Shown piece by piece: positions 32,329 to 40,832 of a stretch of 64,000 bases of DNA; position 1 is the stretch's first letter; the number at the start of each line of letters is the position of its first letter. The position numbers and the translations under genes were made by a program. Origin of the DNA: Haloterrigena salifodinae (GTDB lineage Archaea; Halobacteriota; Halobacteria; Halobacteriales; Natrialbaceae); the NCBI RefSeq assembly GCF_003977755.1, contig NZ_RQWN01000001.1, forward strand, positions 1,455,855-1,519,854. Direction: 5' to 3'. The notes under the pieces were generated by a model. The model saw only the letters and a program-made list of their open reading frames with translations. It was not told where the DNA came from and did no database searches.

Positions 32329-35232
32329 ATGTCTGGATTTCCGATACGCCGCCGTCGGCTCATCATAGTCTCTCTGGCGGTGGTTCTTTGTACCTCACTG
32401 TTATTCCCAATCGGTTTGGCGGCCGGAAGTGATCAGCTCGCGGACGCGGCTACGACGCGTGACGCAGCCACCCAGCAACCGGCCGACGGTGCGACCGCAG
32501 TCGAACGCTCGAAACCGGCACAGATCGACCCGGCACTCGAGGATGCCGACGGTATCGTGGAAGTGATTGTCCGACTCGAGAGCGACCGGACGACCACGAT
32601 ATCGACCGGTGAAACGAAACCGGCGGCGTTGCGGGCCGCTGCAGACGACTCACAGACATCGCTCGAGCGCGCGGCCGAGACGACTGCGGGGCTCGACATC
32701 GAACGCCAGTTCTGGCTCGCGAACGCCGCACTGGTGGCAGTCGACACCGATCGCGTCGCTCTAGAGACGGTCGGTTCGATCGACGGCGTCGTCGAAATTC
32801 ACGCCGACGCCGCCGTGGAACTCGCAGCGGGGGCGACGGCGTCCAACCCGAATGCCTCGACGGTCGGCCCGCGATCCGGACCGACCGCGAACGGATCGAC
32901 GATGACAAACGGATCATCAACGGCCGCAGCAGCGGGGTTTGGCGGGGCATACACGTACGGGCTTGAGCAGCTCTCCGTGCCTGCGGCCCAGGAGAAATAC
33001 GGCGCTCGCGGAGACGGAGCGACGGTCGCAGTCCTCGATACGGGCGTCGATGACTCACATCCCGACGTGACGGTCGACGCGTGGCGGGATTTCTCCGGTA
33101 AATCGTCGACGCCGGTGGATTACAACGGCCACGGAACCCACGTCGCCGGGACGATCGGTGGCGGCGACGCGAGCGGAACACAGATCGGCGTCGCACCCGA
33201 GGTAGACTTGCTCGCCGGTGCCGTCCTGACGGACTGTGCCAACGGTCGGTGCGTCGGCCGGACGTCGGACGTAATCTCGGGCATGCAGTGGGCGGTCGAC
33301 AACGGCGCCGACGTTATCAGCCTGAGTCTCGGCTCCGAGGGGTACACCGCCTCCTACATCAGCGCCGTTCGGAACGCAAAAGCCAGCGGCACCGTCGTCG
33401 TCGCCGGCGCCGGAAACGGCGGCGACGGCGTCTCCTCGTCGCCGGGGAACGTCTACGACGCGATCAGCGCCGGGGCCACCGACGAGAGAAAGCGCGTCGC
33501 TGGCTTCTCGAGCGGCCAGGTCGTCGACACTCTCGATGCCTGGGGTTGGCACGCACCGTCGGAGTGGCCCAGCAGCTACATCGTTCCGACGGTCACGGCG
33601 CCCGGTGAGCGCGTCCTCAGCGCGTCCCCGGACGGCGGCTACGTTCGAAAGAGCGGGACCAGTATGGCCACGCCCCACGTCGCGGGCGTGATCGCGCTAT
33701 TACAAGGGGCAACCGACCGGCACCTTGAACCCGACGAGATCAAGGCAGCGTTAACGGAAACGGCTGCGAAACCGGCGGTCGAATCCGACGATCAGGACAC
33801 TCGATACGGCCACGGGATCATCGACGCAGCCGCCGCCCTCGAGGAATCCGGATCGTTTGCGACCGTCGAAGGGACGGTGACCGATACGGTGACGGACAAG
33901 CCGATCGCGGACGCGACCGTTACTCTCGAGCGCGACGACGGGACCGTTTTCGAGACGACGACGGATCTGTACGGACAGTACGAACTCAAAGGCGTCACCG
34001 GCGACCGCGAGTACGCGTTCGCTGTCGCTGCCGACGGGTACGAGACGAGCAGCGAGACGCGGTTCGTGCCGGCCGACGAGACGACGACGGCCGACGTCTC
34101 GCTCGCCGGCGACGGGGAGCTCGAGGTGAGCCTCGCGGACGACCAGTTCGGTGACGGTATCTCGAACGGGACCGTCACCGCGACGGCCTGGTTCGGCACG
34201 TATCCGGCGCGCCACGAGGGCAACGGACGATACGTCGTCAGGGACGTTCCCACTCGAGGAGAGTATACGCTGACCGCGACCGCACCGGGGTACGACGACC
34301 GAGAGCGCGATGTGACACTGGCGAAGTCGGGGACGCGCGTCACCGAACGGTTCGAACTCGCTGGCGACGCGACGCTCGAAATCGCCGCCGAAGACGCGGT
34401 GACGGGGACGCCGATCTCGAACGCGACCGTCGTTATCGAACGCTCGGACGGCGCTTCGTTCGGAGCCGCCGACCCGACGGACGGTACCGGGACGGTCGCG
34501 GTCACGGTACCGGGAACCGACGAGGAGTACACCATCTGCGTCGACGCAGCGGGGTACGAGATGGGAACCGAGTCGAGAATCGTCTCGAGCGAGGATGACA
34601 CGGACGTCGGTCTCGCACTCGAGGGAGACGGCGTTCTCGAGGTAGTCCTCGAGGACGCGCAGTTCGGCGACGGCATCGCGGACGCGACCGTCGACGCGAC
34701 CGGCCATCAGGGAACGTATTCGGGCGTTCACACGGCGCACGGAACGTACCGCATCGAATCCGTTCCCGGCGACGACGAGTACGCGGTGAACGTGTCCGCG
34801 GCGGGCTACGTCGACGAGACGCTCTCGATGGAAATCGATTCGAACCGAACGGCGCGTGAACGGGCGATTCTCGAGGGCGACGCGACGCTGTCGGTGACGG
34901 TCACCGACGAGGACGGCGATCCGATCGACGGCGCGACCGTTACGATCGAACGCCCGGGCGGAACCTCGTTCGCGGTCGCCAACGAGACGGATTCGGACGG
35001 CACACTCGAGACGACCGTGCCCGGAACCGGTGTAGGATATGCAGTCGAAGTCGGTGCGGAGGGATACGAGTCGGAGAGGGTGACGACGGAGGAGATCTCG
35101 AGCGGAGCGACCGAGTCCGTCACCGTGGCGATGACGGCGGCCGACAACGGTGTCCCTGGATTTGGAATCGCAGGCGGCGTGATTGCCTTAGTGACGGCGC
35201 TCGTCGTCGGTATCTCGCGTCGGACGCCGTAG
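32329..35232 (+). CDS. S8 subtilisin-like protease with alternating beta modules and PGF-CTERM anchor
   Basis: 967-residue surface protease. After a signal peptide (~1-32) comes an inhibitor-I9-type propeptide (~65-165, DADGIVEVIVRLESDRTT). The catalytic triad is intact: Asp237 (AVLDTGVDDSHPDV), His268 (NGHGTHVAGTIGG) and Ser445 (GTSMATPHVAGVIALL), with oxyanion Asn363 (VAGAGNGGD). Residues ~508-940 hold five carboxypeptidase-regulatory-like beta modules that alternate in type: A at ~508, ~679 and ~849 (ATVTLERDDGT-like), B at ~595 and ~765 (FGDGISNGTVTATAWFGTY-like). The tail GVPGFG, a hydrophobic stretch and SRRTP is a PGF-CTERM signal. The protein is thus predicted to be autoprocessed, exported and lipid-anchored near the S-layer, whose glycoprotein gene lies next to it on the opposite strand. 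Confidence 0.9.
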   Translation: MSGFPIRRRRLIIVSLAVVLCTSLLFPIGLAAGSDQLADAATTRDAATQQPADGATAVERSKPAQIDPALEDADGIVEVIVRLESDRTTTISTGETKPAALRAAADDSQTSLERAAETTAGLDIERQFWLANAALVAVDTDRVALETVGSIDGVVEIHADAAVELAAGATASNPNASTVGPRSGPTANGSTMTNGSSTAAAAGFGGAYTYGLEQLSVPAAQEKYGARGDGATVAVLDTGVDDSHPDVTVDAWRDFSGKSSTPVDYNGHGTHVAGTIGGGDASGTQIGVAPEVDLLAGAVLTDCANGRCVGRTSDVISGMQWAVDNGADVISLSLGSEGYTASYISAVRNAKASGTVVVAGAGNGGDGVSSSPGNVYDAISAGATDERKRVAGFSSGQVVDTLDAWGWHAPSEWPSSYIVPTVTAPGERVLSASPDGGYVRKSGTSMATPHVAGVIALLQGATDRHLEPDEIKAALTETAAKPAVESDDQDTRYGHGIIDAAAALEESGSFATVEGTVTDTVTDKPIADATVTLERDDGTVFETTTDLYGQYELKGVTGDREYAFAVAADGYETSSETRFVPADETTTADVSLAGDGELEVSLADDQFGDGISNGTVTATAWFGTYPARHEGNGRYVVRDVPTRGEYTLTATAPGYDDRERDVTLAKSGTRVTERFELAGDATLEIAAEDAVTGTPISNATVVIERSDGASFGAADPTDGTGTVAVTVPGTDEEYTICVDAAGYEMGTESRIVSSEDDTDVGLALEGDGVLEVVLEDAQFGDGIADATVDATGHQGTYSGVHTAHGTYRIESVPGDDEYAVNVSAAGYVDETLSMEIDSNRTARERAILEGDATLSVTVTDEDGDPIDGATVTIERPGGTSFAVANETDSDGTLETTVPGTGVGYAVEVGAEGYESERVTTEEISSGATESVTVAMTAADNGVPGFGIAGGVIALVTALVVGISRRTP

Positions 35233-35976
35233 ATCGTCTGTTCAGTGTAATCGACGCTTGGACGCCAGTACTGCTCGAGTGTACTGTTCCCTTCGCATGC
35301 TACTGAGCGGTCGGTTCTCTGTGTACGGATAGAATTCATCGTCTCGAAACGTCTCCATTGACACCCTGAAATAGCAGCCGATGGCTGCCGTCGCGGAGTC
35401 CCCCATCCGCGCGATAGTGTGTCGCCGGGTCGGCGATCGAAATCGAATCGGGTCAGAGAGACGATCGACCGATCTCGGTCCGTGGCGAGGCAGTTGCCTC
35501 AGTGCAGTCGGCTCCCGTCATCAATGACAGCGAGCGGTGCCTCGCCGGATAGCACATTCGACCATCGGAAGGTACGCGTACTGGCCAGTCAACCGTCCGG
35601 AATAGGGTTGCTGCTCCCGATTTCGATGTTCGGTCAGGACTCAAGCAGCTTGCGTCGATCGGCAAGACGAAGGCGACGAATCAAGCGCGGATTCTCAGTT
35701 CGAACGGAACAGCGAGCTCCACGCTGGACTCGAGGCCACCGATGATTGCGTCCGAAGTGGTACACTGTGGACCGTCGACTGGTGGACTGCCGAGGTCAGG
35801 CCTCGGGCAGTCGGCACGGAATCGGTCACGGTGACGGCATCGGTCGCGAAAAGAGTGCGTCCGCAGCGGGTCGCGGACAGCGCTGTCGCTCGCGGTGTAG
35901 TGTTCAAGAAAAAATCAGCGTGCGGTAAAGCCGATCTCACCGCGAGATCGGTGGTTTAGACGACTGCGTCGCAGCC
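35233..35976. other. Intergenic stretch between convergent subtilase and S-layer genes
   Basis: About 740 bases with no convincing gene; open frames on both strands have Ser/Arg-rich chance-type composition. A near-perfect inverted repeat (CTGCCGAGG with CCTCGGGCAG) lies around 35788-35812. The right end holds the S-layer gene terminator. It may contain degraded mobile DNA, but I can identify no transposase motif. Confidence 0.45.
35904..35951 (-). terminator. Probable terminator of the S-layer gene
   Basis: Read on the minus strand downstream of the S-layer stop: a perfect 8-bp hairpin with five-base loop (35931-35951, CCGATCTC/GAGATCGG) followed after about 15 bases by GATTTTTTCTTG. Archaeal RNA polymerase terminates in T-runs; the hairpin may protect the 3' end of this abundant mRNA. 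Confidence 0.55.
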
Positions 35977-38346
35977 TTAGTTCTCGCGGCGGAGTGCGAG
36001 CATGGCGGCGGCGAGCAGCGCGACAGCGGCGACAGCGACGCCGAAGCCGGGCGTGCCGTCGTCCGAGCTCTCAGAGTCGTCCGAGCTGTCGGAGCTGTCG
36101 GAGCTGTCGGAGCTGTCCGAGTTATCCGAGTTGTCCGAGTTGTCGGAGTCGTCCGAGTTGTCGGAGTCGTCCGAGTTGTCGGAGTCGTCCGAGTTGTCGG
36201 AGTCGTCCGAGTTGTCGGAGTCGTCAGTCTGCTCGTTGACAGTCAGCGTACCGGACTCGTCACCAACGGACCACGCGACGTCGCCCGCTTCGTCGGTGGG
36301 GAGGTCGAAGGAAACAGTGTCAGAGGCGCCAGCGTCGAGCGTGACGTCCTGGGAGACCTCTTCACCGTCGATCATCGCGGTGACCGTGGTGGTACCTTCG
36401 GCGTCGCCGGTGTTCTCGACGGTCACGTCGAGGGTGGCGTCGTCGCCAACGGTGACGTTGTCAGGTGCACTGACGTCCGTGGTTTCGAACGAAGCCTCTG
36501 CGGGCTGGTCACCTGCGACGAGGACTGCGTTCCGACGGTCGCCGTCGTAGTCGCTACCTTGGATGTCGAGCGTGAATTCGAAGCCAGGCTCGTATTCGCT
36601 CAGATTGAACTCAGCGGCGAATTCGCCGTTCTCGAGTTGAACCTGCTGCGTCAGGAGCTCGTTGGCTTCGTCGCTACGGAGGGAAACAGTGTACTCCGCA
36701 CCGTCTGCGGCGGTACCCTCACCCATGACGGTGACCGTACCGTCGTTCTGCTGTTCAATCTCGAACTGGCCGTTTGCGTTCGCTTCGTGAGCGAAGTCGA
36801 CCGTGCGGTCTGCAACTTCGAACTGCGTTCCGACATCGAAGGCGTAGTTGTCGTCGTAGTCTTCGGCGTCGAAGTACTTGTTCTCGTTCGCGTCAAGGAG
36901 GAGCGAAACGTCGTAGGCCTCGTCGACACTGACGTTTGCGTTAGACGTGTCGATAGCGATCGTGTACGTACCTGCATCCTCGTCCCAGTCCATGCTAATG
37001 CCGCTGTCATTCTCGTCCAGCGTCATGGGCTCCTGGTTCAGGGCCGCTTCGCTCTCCTCAATGATTGCGCTCCAACCATTGTCGGAATCGTTTGAATCAT
37101 TGTCGGCGTAATCGCCGTTAAAGCCAACGCCCTCGTAGACGGCGATGATCGTGTCGCCTTCCGCGACCACGTTTCCGCTCGTCGCTTGGACGTCGTCAAT
37201 GTTGGTGGTACCAGCGGTGAAGGTGTCGCCAGTTACGTACGTCCCTTCAAGCGAAGGCTCTTCGTGAGAATTCACGTCGAGCGTGCCGATAGCCGACGCG
37301 ATGCCGGTAGTGAGGTCGAGTTCCATACCGTACTCGCCCGTCGCGAGTTTGTCACGGGCGATATCCTGACTCACATCAACGTCCTTGACATCACCACTGA
37401 GAACATCGGAAGTGTTCGAACCAGGTGCGGACGTATCGACCGTCACGGTAGCGGTGTTGCTGTTTTCAGGGTTGGTAACGGTTGCGTTCACTTCGAAACC
37501 AACGTCCTCGCCACCGAGGACGAGCTCTGCGTCGTCAGCGGTGTTCTGGAAGTTGATCTTGAGGTCAACTTTGTCGCCTTCGTTGACCGAAGTGACGGAT
37601 TTCTGGAAGTCGACGTTAACGGAGCCCTTCTCCGCGACAGACACCGTAGCGGTGTCCGACGCGGTCGTGTCGACAACGTTGATGTCGAACGTGTAGTCAC
37701 CAGTCCCAACGTTCTCGAAGGTGAGGCCCTGGAACGCTTCCGTGGTCTCTGCATACGGGATGACGACCGGGTCGTCAGCGCTGGCGTCAGAGTCCTCAGT
37801 GACGTTGAAGAGCGTCTCGAGTTCGCTGTGGTCGAGACCATCGGCGTTGACGGTAACGTTGTACTCGTTGCGGAGACTGGACTCGACATTCAGGTCAACC
37901 GAGTCACTGTCACCGTTCGTGACGGTGTCTCCGCTGAAGCTGGCGTCGACGTTCTGGACGACAACCTCGAAGGAGTTGTCCGACGAGATGTTGTCACCGG
38001 TCAGTTCGTATTCACCGGTCTCAAGGTCTGCCGTGTTGAACGTGATCGTGGAGTTCGAGTCGGCCGACTCAAGGACAACCGGACTACCGTCCTTGACGCG
38101 GATCTGGATATCGTCGTCCTTTGTGACGTTTTCATCGGAGAGGTCAACTTGGACGGTCTGTCCAGCGTAAACGAGCGAGTTATTGAGGTCGGCGAGAGAA
38201 CTGTACTTTGCATCAGGATCTTCATCTGCCGCGGCCGCCCCGCCCGCAAACGCTGCGGATGCGGCGAAAACGGACATCACCATAAGCGCGGCCAGGAACA
38301 GCGAGCGTCCCTTGTCGCGAAGTGATGGTTCGTTGTTGCGTGTCAT
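35977..38346 (-). CDS. csg: S-layer surface glycoprotein
   Basis: 789-residue main cell-wall protein candidate. The N-terminus carries the haloarchaeal surface-glycoprotein signal (DKGRSLFLAALMVMSVF, then an Ala-rich cleavage region GGAAAA). The mature part begins with LADLNNSLVYAGQTVQVDLS and consists of repeated beta-sandwich domains, with many N-x-S/T glycosylation sites (NNSL, NVTK, NSTI, NVTV). Near the C-terminus, a (Asp/Ser/Asn)-rich spacer made of 18-bp repeats precedes TPGFGVAVAAVALLAAAM and RREN, the PGF-CTERM signal for archaeosortase A cleavage and lipid attachment. Domain order and length match csg-type glycoproteins. A long leader and strong TATA box suggest high, controlled expression. 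Lower G+C than neighbours is usual for this gene class. Confidence 0.92.
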   Translation of the reverse strand: MTRNNEPSLRDKGRSLFLAALMVMSVFAASAAFAGGAAAADEDPDAKYSSLADLNNSLVYAGQTVQVDLSDENVTKDDDIQIRVKDGSPVVLESADSNSTITFNTADLETGEYELTGDNISSDNSFEVVVQNVDASFSGDTVTNGDSDSVDLNVESSLRNEYNVTVNADGLDHSELETLFNVTEDSDASADDPVVIPYAETTEAFQGLTFENVGTGDYTFDINVVDTTASDTATVSVAEKGSVNVDFQKSVTSVNEGDKVDLKINFQNTADDAELVLGGEDVGFEVNATVTNPENSNTATVTVDTSAPGSNTSDVLSGDVKDVDVSQDIARDKLATGEYGMELDLTTGIASAIGTLDVNSHEEPSLEGTYVTGDTFTAGTTNIDDVQATSGNVVAEGDTIIAVYEGVGFNGDYADNDSNDSDNGWSAIIEESEAALNQEPMTLDENDSGISMDWDEDAGTYTIAIDTSNANVSVDEAYDVSLLLDANENKYFDAEDYDDNYAFDVGTQFEVADRTVDFAHEANANGQFEIEQQNDGTVTVMGEGTAADGAEYTVSLRSDEANELLTQQVQLENGEFAAEFNLSEYEPGFEFTLDIQGSDYDGDRRNAVLVAGDQPAEASFETTDVSAPDNVTVGDDATLDVTVENTGDAEGTTTVTAMIDGEEVSQDVTLDAGASDTVSFDLPTDEAGDVAWSVGDESGTLTVNEQTDDSDNSDDSDNSDDSDNSDDSDNSDDSDNSDNSDNSDSSDSSDSSDSSDDSESSDDGTPGFGVAVAAVALLAAAMLALRREN
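36066..36229 (-). repeat. 18-bp tandem repeats in the S-layer spacer
   Basis: On the plus strand the unit reads GTCGGAGTCGTCCGAGTT, with at least four nearly identical tandem copies from about 36144 to 36225 and more degenerate ones before. It encodes alternating DDSDNS. This Ser/Asp spacer sits between the last folded domain and the lipid anchor. Confidence 0.85.
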
Positions 38347-38486
38347 TTAGTTTTTATGTTCGTTGTCTGCTATTTTGCGTGCGATTCGTCGGGGAAGCCC
38401 GATTCCGGCACGAATGTGCAGCCGTAATCGGAGCTTACCCCGGTTGGGTAGGGGTAGTTCAGCATTAAGAGGTGGTTATAATAAGC
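38347..38486 (-). promoter_or_regulatory. S-layer promoter and long 5' leader with hairpin
   Basis: On the minus strand, GCTTATTATAACC (about 38473-38485) is a near-ideal TATA box about 127-139 bases before the ATG at 38346, which implies a leader of roughly 100 nucleotides. The leader contains a potential hairpin at 38437-38455 (ACCCC/GGGGT stem). Most haloarchaeal mRNAs are leaderless; long leaders on S-layer mRNAs are known from Halobacterium and Haloferax. Confidence 0.6.
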
Positions 38487-39163
38487 TTTCTGGTCAGTGA
38501 GCGGCAAACGCCGAAATCATAACCGGTCATTACACCGCTTCCGTCCGGTGTTTCTCCGTGTTAACGAGATCGGGTAAGTCTCGATAAGCAGGTGATACCC
38601 GAGGGTAGTCATATAAAAAGGACACAGGTGAACGGAGCTTTATTTGAACATAATCCGTACGTTCAATTTCTACGGAAAGTAGGTTTATACGGAATATTAA
38701 CGTCTTATTCAGGTCGTAATTGAGACAGGGTGAAAACAATATGAAGATGGACTGGCTACCGACTGCTGCTCTACGTGCGGGCGTGTGAAAAATACGATAC
38801 TCGCCGATCTTCCATTGGCATCCCTTCACACATGGCTGCGCTGCTCGAGCGCGCGTCCCAGGACCCGCAGATATGAACTGGCCGCGATGGAATCTAGCAT
38901 CAGTCGAACGTCCGCTCCTGTAATGCTCTCTGCAACTAGCCACAGTCTGACCGTCACCAAATCGAACCTCGTAACCGTCAGGTTATTCGTAACGTTCTCG
39001 AGCGAACTCCAAACAGGTTGAAGCACGACAACCGAAGGCGACCACTCGAGTTGCCGTTCTTGGATCGACGCTCATACGCCGTCCGAAAACAATCTCGAGC
39101 AATCGGCTTACAGCGACAGAGTCATCCAACTCTTTATCAACCAATACGCGGCGAACCCGTGGC
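38487..39163. other. AT-rich interval without a convincing gene
   Basis: About 680 bases upstream of the S-layer promoter. G+C is among the lowest in the window. One minus-strand frame (38826-39026; LENVTNNLTVTRFDLVTVRL, ending ALEQRSHV) is the only mildly protein-like frame, but it is not acidic and has no recognisable family, so it is not called. Nothing else is supported. Confidence 0.45.
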
Positions 39164-39658
39164 GTGCCCGCCGATTCGCCACTCGAGTCACCCACCCGCG
39201 CCGTCGCACCCATCATCGGCGTCCTCGCTCTGCTCGCGATCACGGTCGCGCTGGCAGCCACCATCGCCGTTGGGATGGGGTTCGCCGGCGATGGCCTCCT
39301 CGAATCGAGCCCCAACGCCGCGTTCGGTCTCGAGGCGGACGCCGATCGCTCGGAACTGACCCTCGAGCACGTCGGTGGCGACTCGATCACCGTCACTGAC
39401 CTCGAGTTGCAGATCGCAGTAAACGGCGACCGACTCGAGCACCAGCCGCCGGTGCCGTTCGTCGGCGCCAACGGATATCGGGGCGCGCCCAGCGGGCCGT
39501 TCAACCCCGAAACCGATCCGGAGTGGCAGGTCGGCGAGACGGCGACGCTCCGCGTTGCCGGAACGAACGACCCGACGATTCGATCGGGCGATACGGTATT
39601 GGTCACGGTCGTCGTCGACGACACTACTGTGACGAGACTCGAGGCGACGGCGAACTGA
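39164..39658 (+). CDS. Type IV pilin-like protein
   Basis: 164-residue protein with a class III (prepilin) type signal. The short charged head is followed by TRAVAPIIGVLALLAITVAL, typical of haloarchaeal pilins (DUF1628 type), in which PibD peptidase cleaves just before the hydrophobic helix and the helix forms the pilus core. The rest (~45-164) is a small beta domain (LTLEHVGGDSITVTDLELQI, then VLVTVVVDDTTVTRLEA). It starts with GTG at 39164, chosen because it places the hydrophobic segment at the right distance. No pilus assembly genes are nearby, so it may be a minor or adhesive pilin. Confidence 0.8.
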   Translation: MPADSPLESPTRAVAPIIGVLALLAITVALAATIAVGMGFAGDGLLESSPNAAFGLEADADRSELTLEHVGGDSITVTDLELQIAVNGDRLEHQPPVPFVGANGYRGAPSGPFNPETDPEWQVGETATLRVAGTNDPTIRSGDTVLVTVVVDDTTVTRLEATAN

Positions 39659-39718
39659 AAGAACGCACGGAGTTGACGTGGCCGACACCTACGTCGTGTA
39701 ACGCAAGGGCAAGCCTTC

Positions 39719-40342
39719 TTACTCGGGCGCGCGACCGATCGTCGTAATCGCGACCTCGGGGTCGTAGGACGGCCCCATGAAGGCGTGCTTGACGTCTTCG
39801 AAGCCGGCCCGCTTGAACATGCGGTCGGCCTCGTATTCATCGTAGAAGAGCATGATCGAGTCGGCGAGTTTCTGAGCGAGGACCGCATCGGGATAGTTCG
39901 GACCGACGACGAGCACTTGCCCGCCGGGTTTCAGCACGCGGCGGAACTCCCGCAACGCGAGGATGGGGTTCGGCCAGTACTCGATCGAGCCCGACGACCA
40001 GACGACGTCAAACGTATCAGTGGCGAAGGGGAGGCGTTCGGCGTCCCCACGGTGGAAGTGGACCGGCGGAGCGCGTTTCCCGAACCTCGTGTAGGCCTGC
40101 TCGAGTTGGTGTTCGCTCTGGTCGAGCGCGTACACTTCGTCGACGCGCTCGAGCAGTCCCTCGGTCGCGAAGCCGGTGCCACAGCCGACGTCCAACACCG
40201 TCATCTCGGACTCGAGGTCCAGCAGGTCGAGCGCCTCGGTCCGCATCTCCTCGTTCCAGATGAAGGGGTTGACCTGGTCGTAGACCTTCGAGAGGTACTT
40301 GTAAAACAGTCGCGCCCGGGCCTTGTTCTCGAGGATTCCCAT
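39719..40342 (-). CDS. SAM-dependent methyltransferase resembling plant MPBQ/MSBQ methyltransferase (VTE3-like)
   Basis: 207-residue class I methyltransferase. It has MGILENKARARLFYKYLSKV, then VLDVGCGTGFATEG (SAM site), DQSEHQLEQAY, RGDAERLPFATDTFDVVWSS, GSIEYWPNPILALREFRRVL and LVVGPNYPDAVLAQKLADSI. The SGSIEYWP and GP-x-YP stretches and the FYKYLSKVYD start match what I recall of chloroplast VTE3, which methylates prenylated benzoquinols for plastoquinone and tocopherol. Haloarchaea contain menaquinones including methylated forms, so ring methylation of menaquinone or demethylmenaquinone is a reasonable inference. The ATG at 40342 gives the family start. It is divergent from the ATP synthase operon, 157 bases away. 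Confidence 0.8.
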   Translation of the reverse strand: MGILENKARARLFYKYLSKVYDQVNPFIWNEEMRTEALDLLDLESEMTVLDVGCGTGFATEGLLERVDEVYALDQSEHQLEQAYTRFGKRAPPVHFHRGDAERLPFATDTFDVVWSSGSIEYWPNPILALREFRRVLKPGGQVLVVGPNYPDAVLAQKLADSIMLFYDEYEADRMFKRAGFEDVKHAFMGPSYDPEVAITTIGRAPE

Positions 40343-40499
40343 TAATGGCTGCTTTCGCACCGACCGGGATATGTCTACTGTTCGGCCGGTCACCGCCGTC
40401 GAGTAACCGATAGATTCCGGCCGATCGATCCAAAGCGGGGCTGGCGCACTTTCGCAACTACCATATACGCGCTCTCGCAAACTTTCAAGCGCTTAGAGT

Positions 40500-40832
40500 A
40501 TGCCGAGGCCAGAGGTTCTCGAACGAATACAGTCGGCGGAGGAAGAGGCCGACGAGATCGTCGCATTGGCAGAGAACGACCGCGACGAGCGAATCGCCGA
40601 GGCCCGGGAACGAGCCGAGGAAATTCGCTCGGAAGCGGAACAGGAGGCGCGCGAGCTCAAGGAGCAGCGCCTCGAAGAGGCGCGCGAGGAGATCGACGCC
40701 GAGTGTGAACGCATCCTCGAAGAGGGCGAGCAGGAGCGAGAGGCGCTCGCGGAGCTCGCCCGGGATCGGGTCGACGAAGTGACCGATCACGTCGTCGAAC
40801 TGTTCCAGGAGGACATTCATGCTCAGACCTAA
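40500..40832 (+). CDS. atpH: A-type ATP synthase subunit H (peripheral stalk)
   Basis: 110-residue, almost wholly helical coiled-coil protein (ERIQSAEEEADEIVALAEND, then AEARERAEEIRSEAEQEARE) of the AhaH family. It pairs with subunit E to form peripheral stalks that hold the A1 head against rotation. It is the first gene of the operon atpHIKECFAB. A TA-rich element (CATATACG, about 40461-40468) lies roughly 35 bases before the ATG and could serve as promoter. The stop overlaps the atpI start by 14 bases. Confidence 0.9.
   Translation: MPRPEVLERIQSAEEEADEIVALAENDRDERIAEARERAEEIRSEAEQEARELKEQRLEEAREEIDAECERILEEGEQEREALAELARDRVDEVTDHVVELFQEDIHAQT

Noticed and set aside
35233-35976. Remnant insertion sequence between the subtilase and S-layer genes
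   Set aside because: Six-frame reading showed no transposase motif (DDE or HUH) and no clear terminal repeats; only a small imperfect inverted repeat.
36066-36229. The 18-bp repeats as a CRISPR-like array
   Set aside because: The copies are contiguous without spacers and in frame with the S-layer protein, so they are a coding Ser/Asp spacer.
38826-39026. 66-codon minus-strand frame upstream of the pilin-like gene
   Set aside because: Mildly protein-like but not acidic, no recognised family and no promoter signal; left uncalled.
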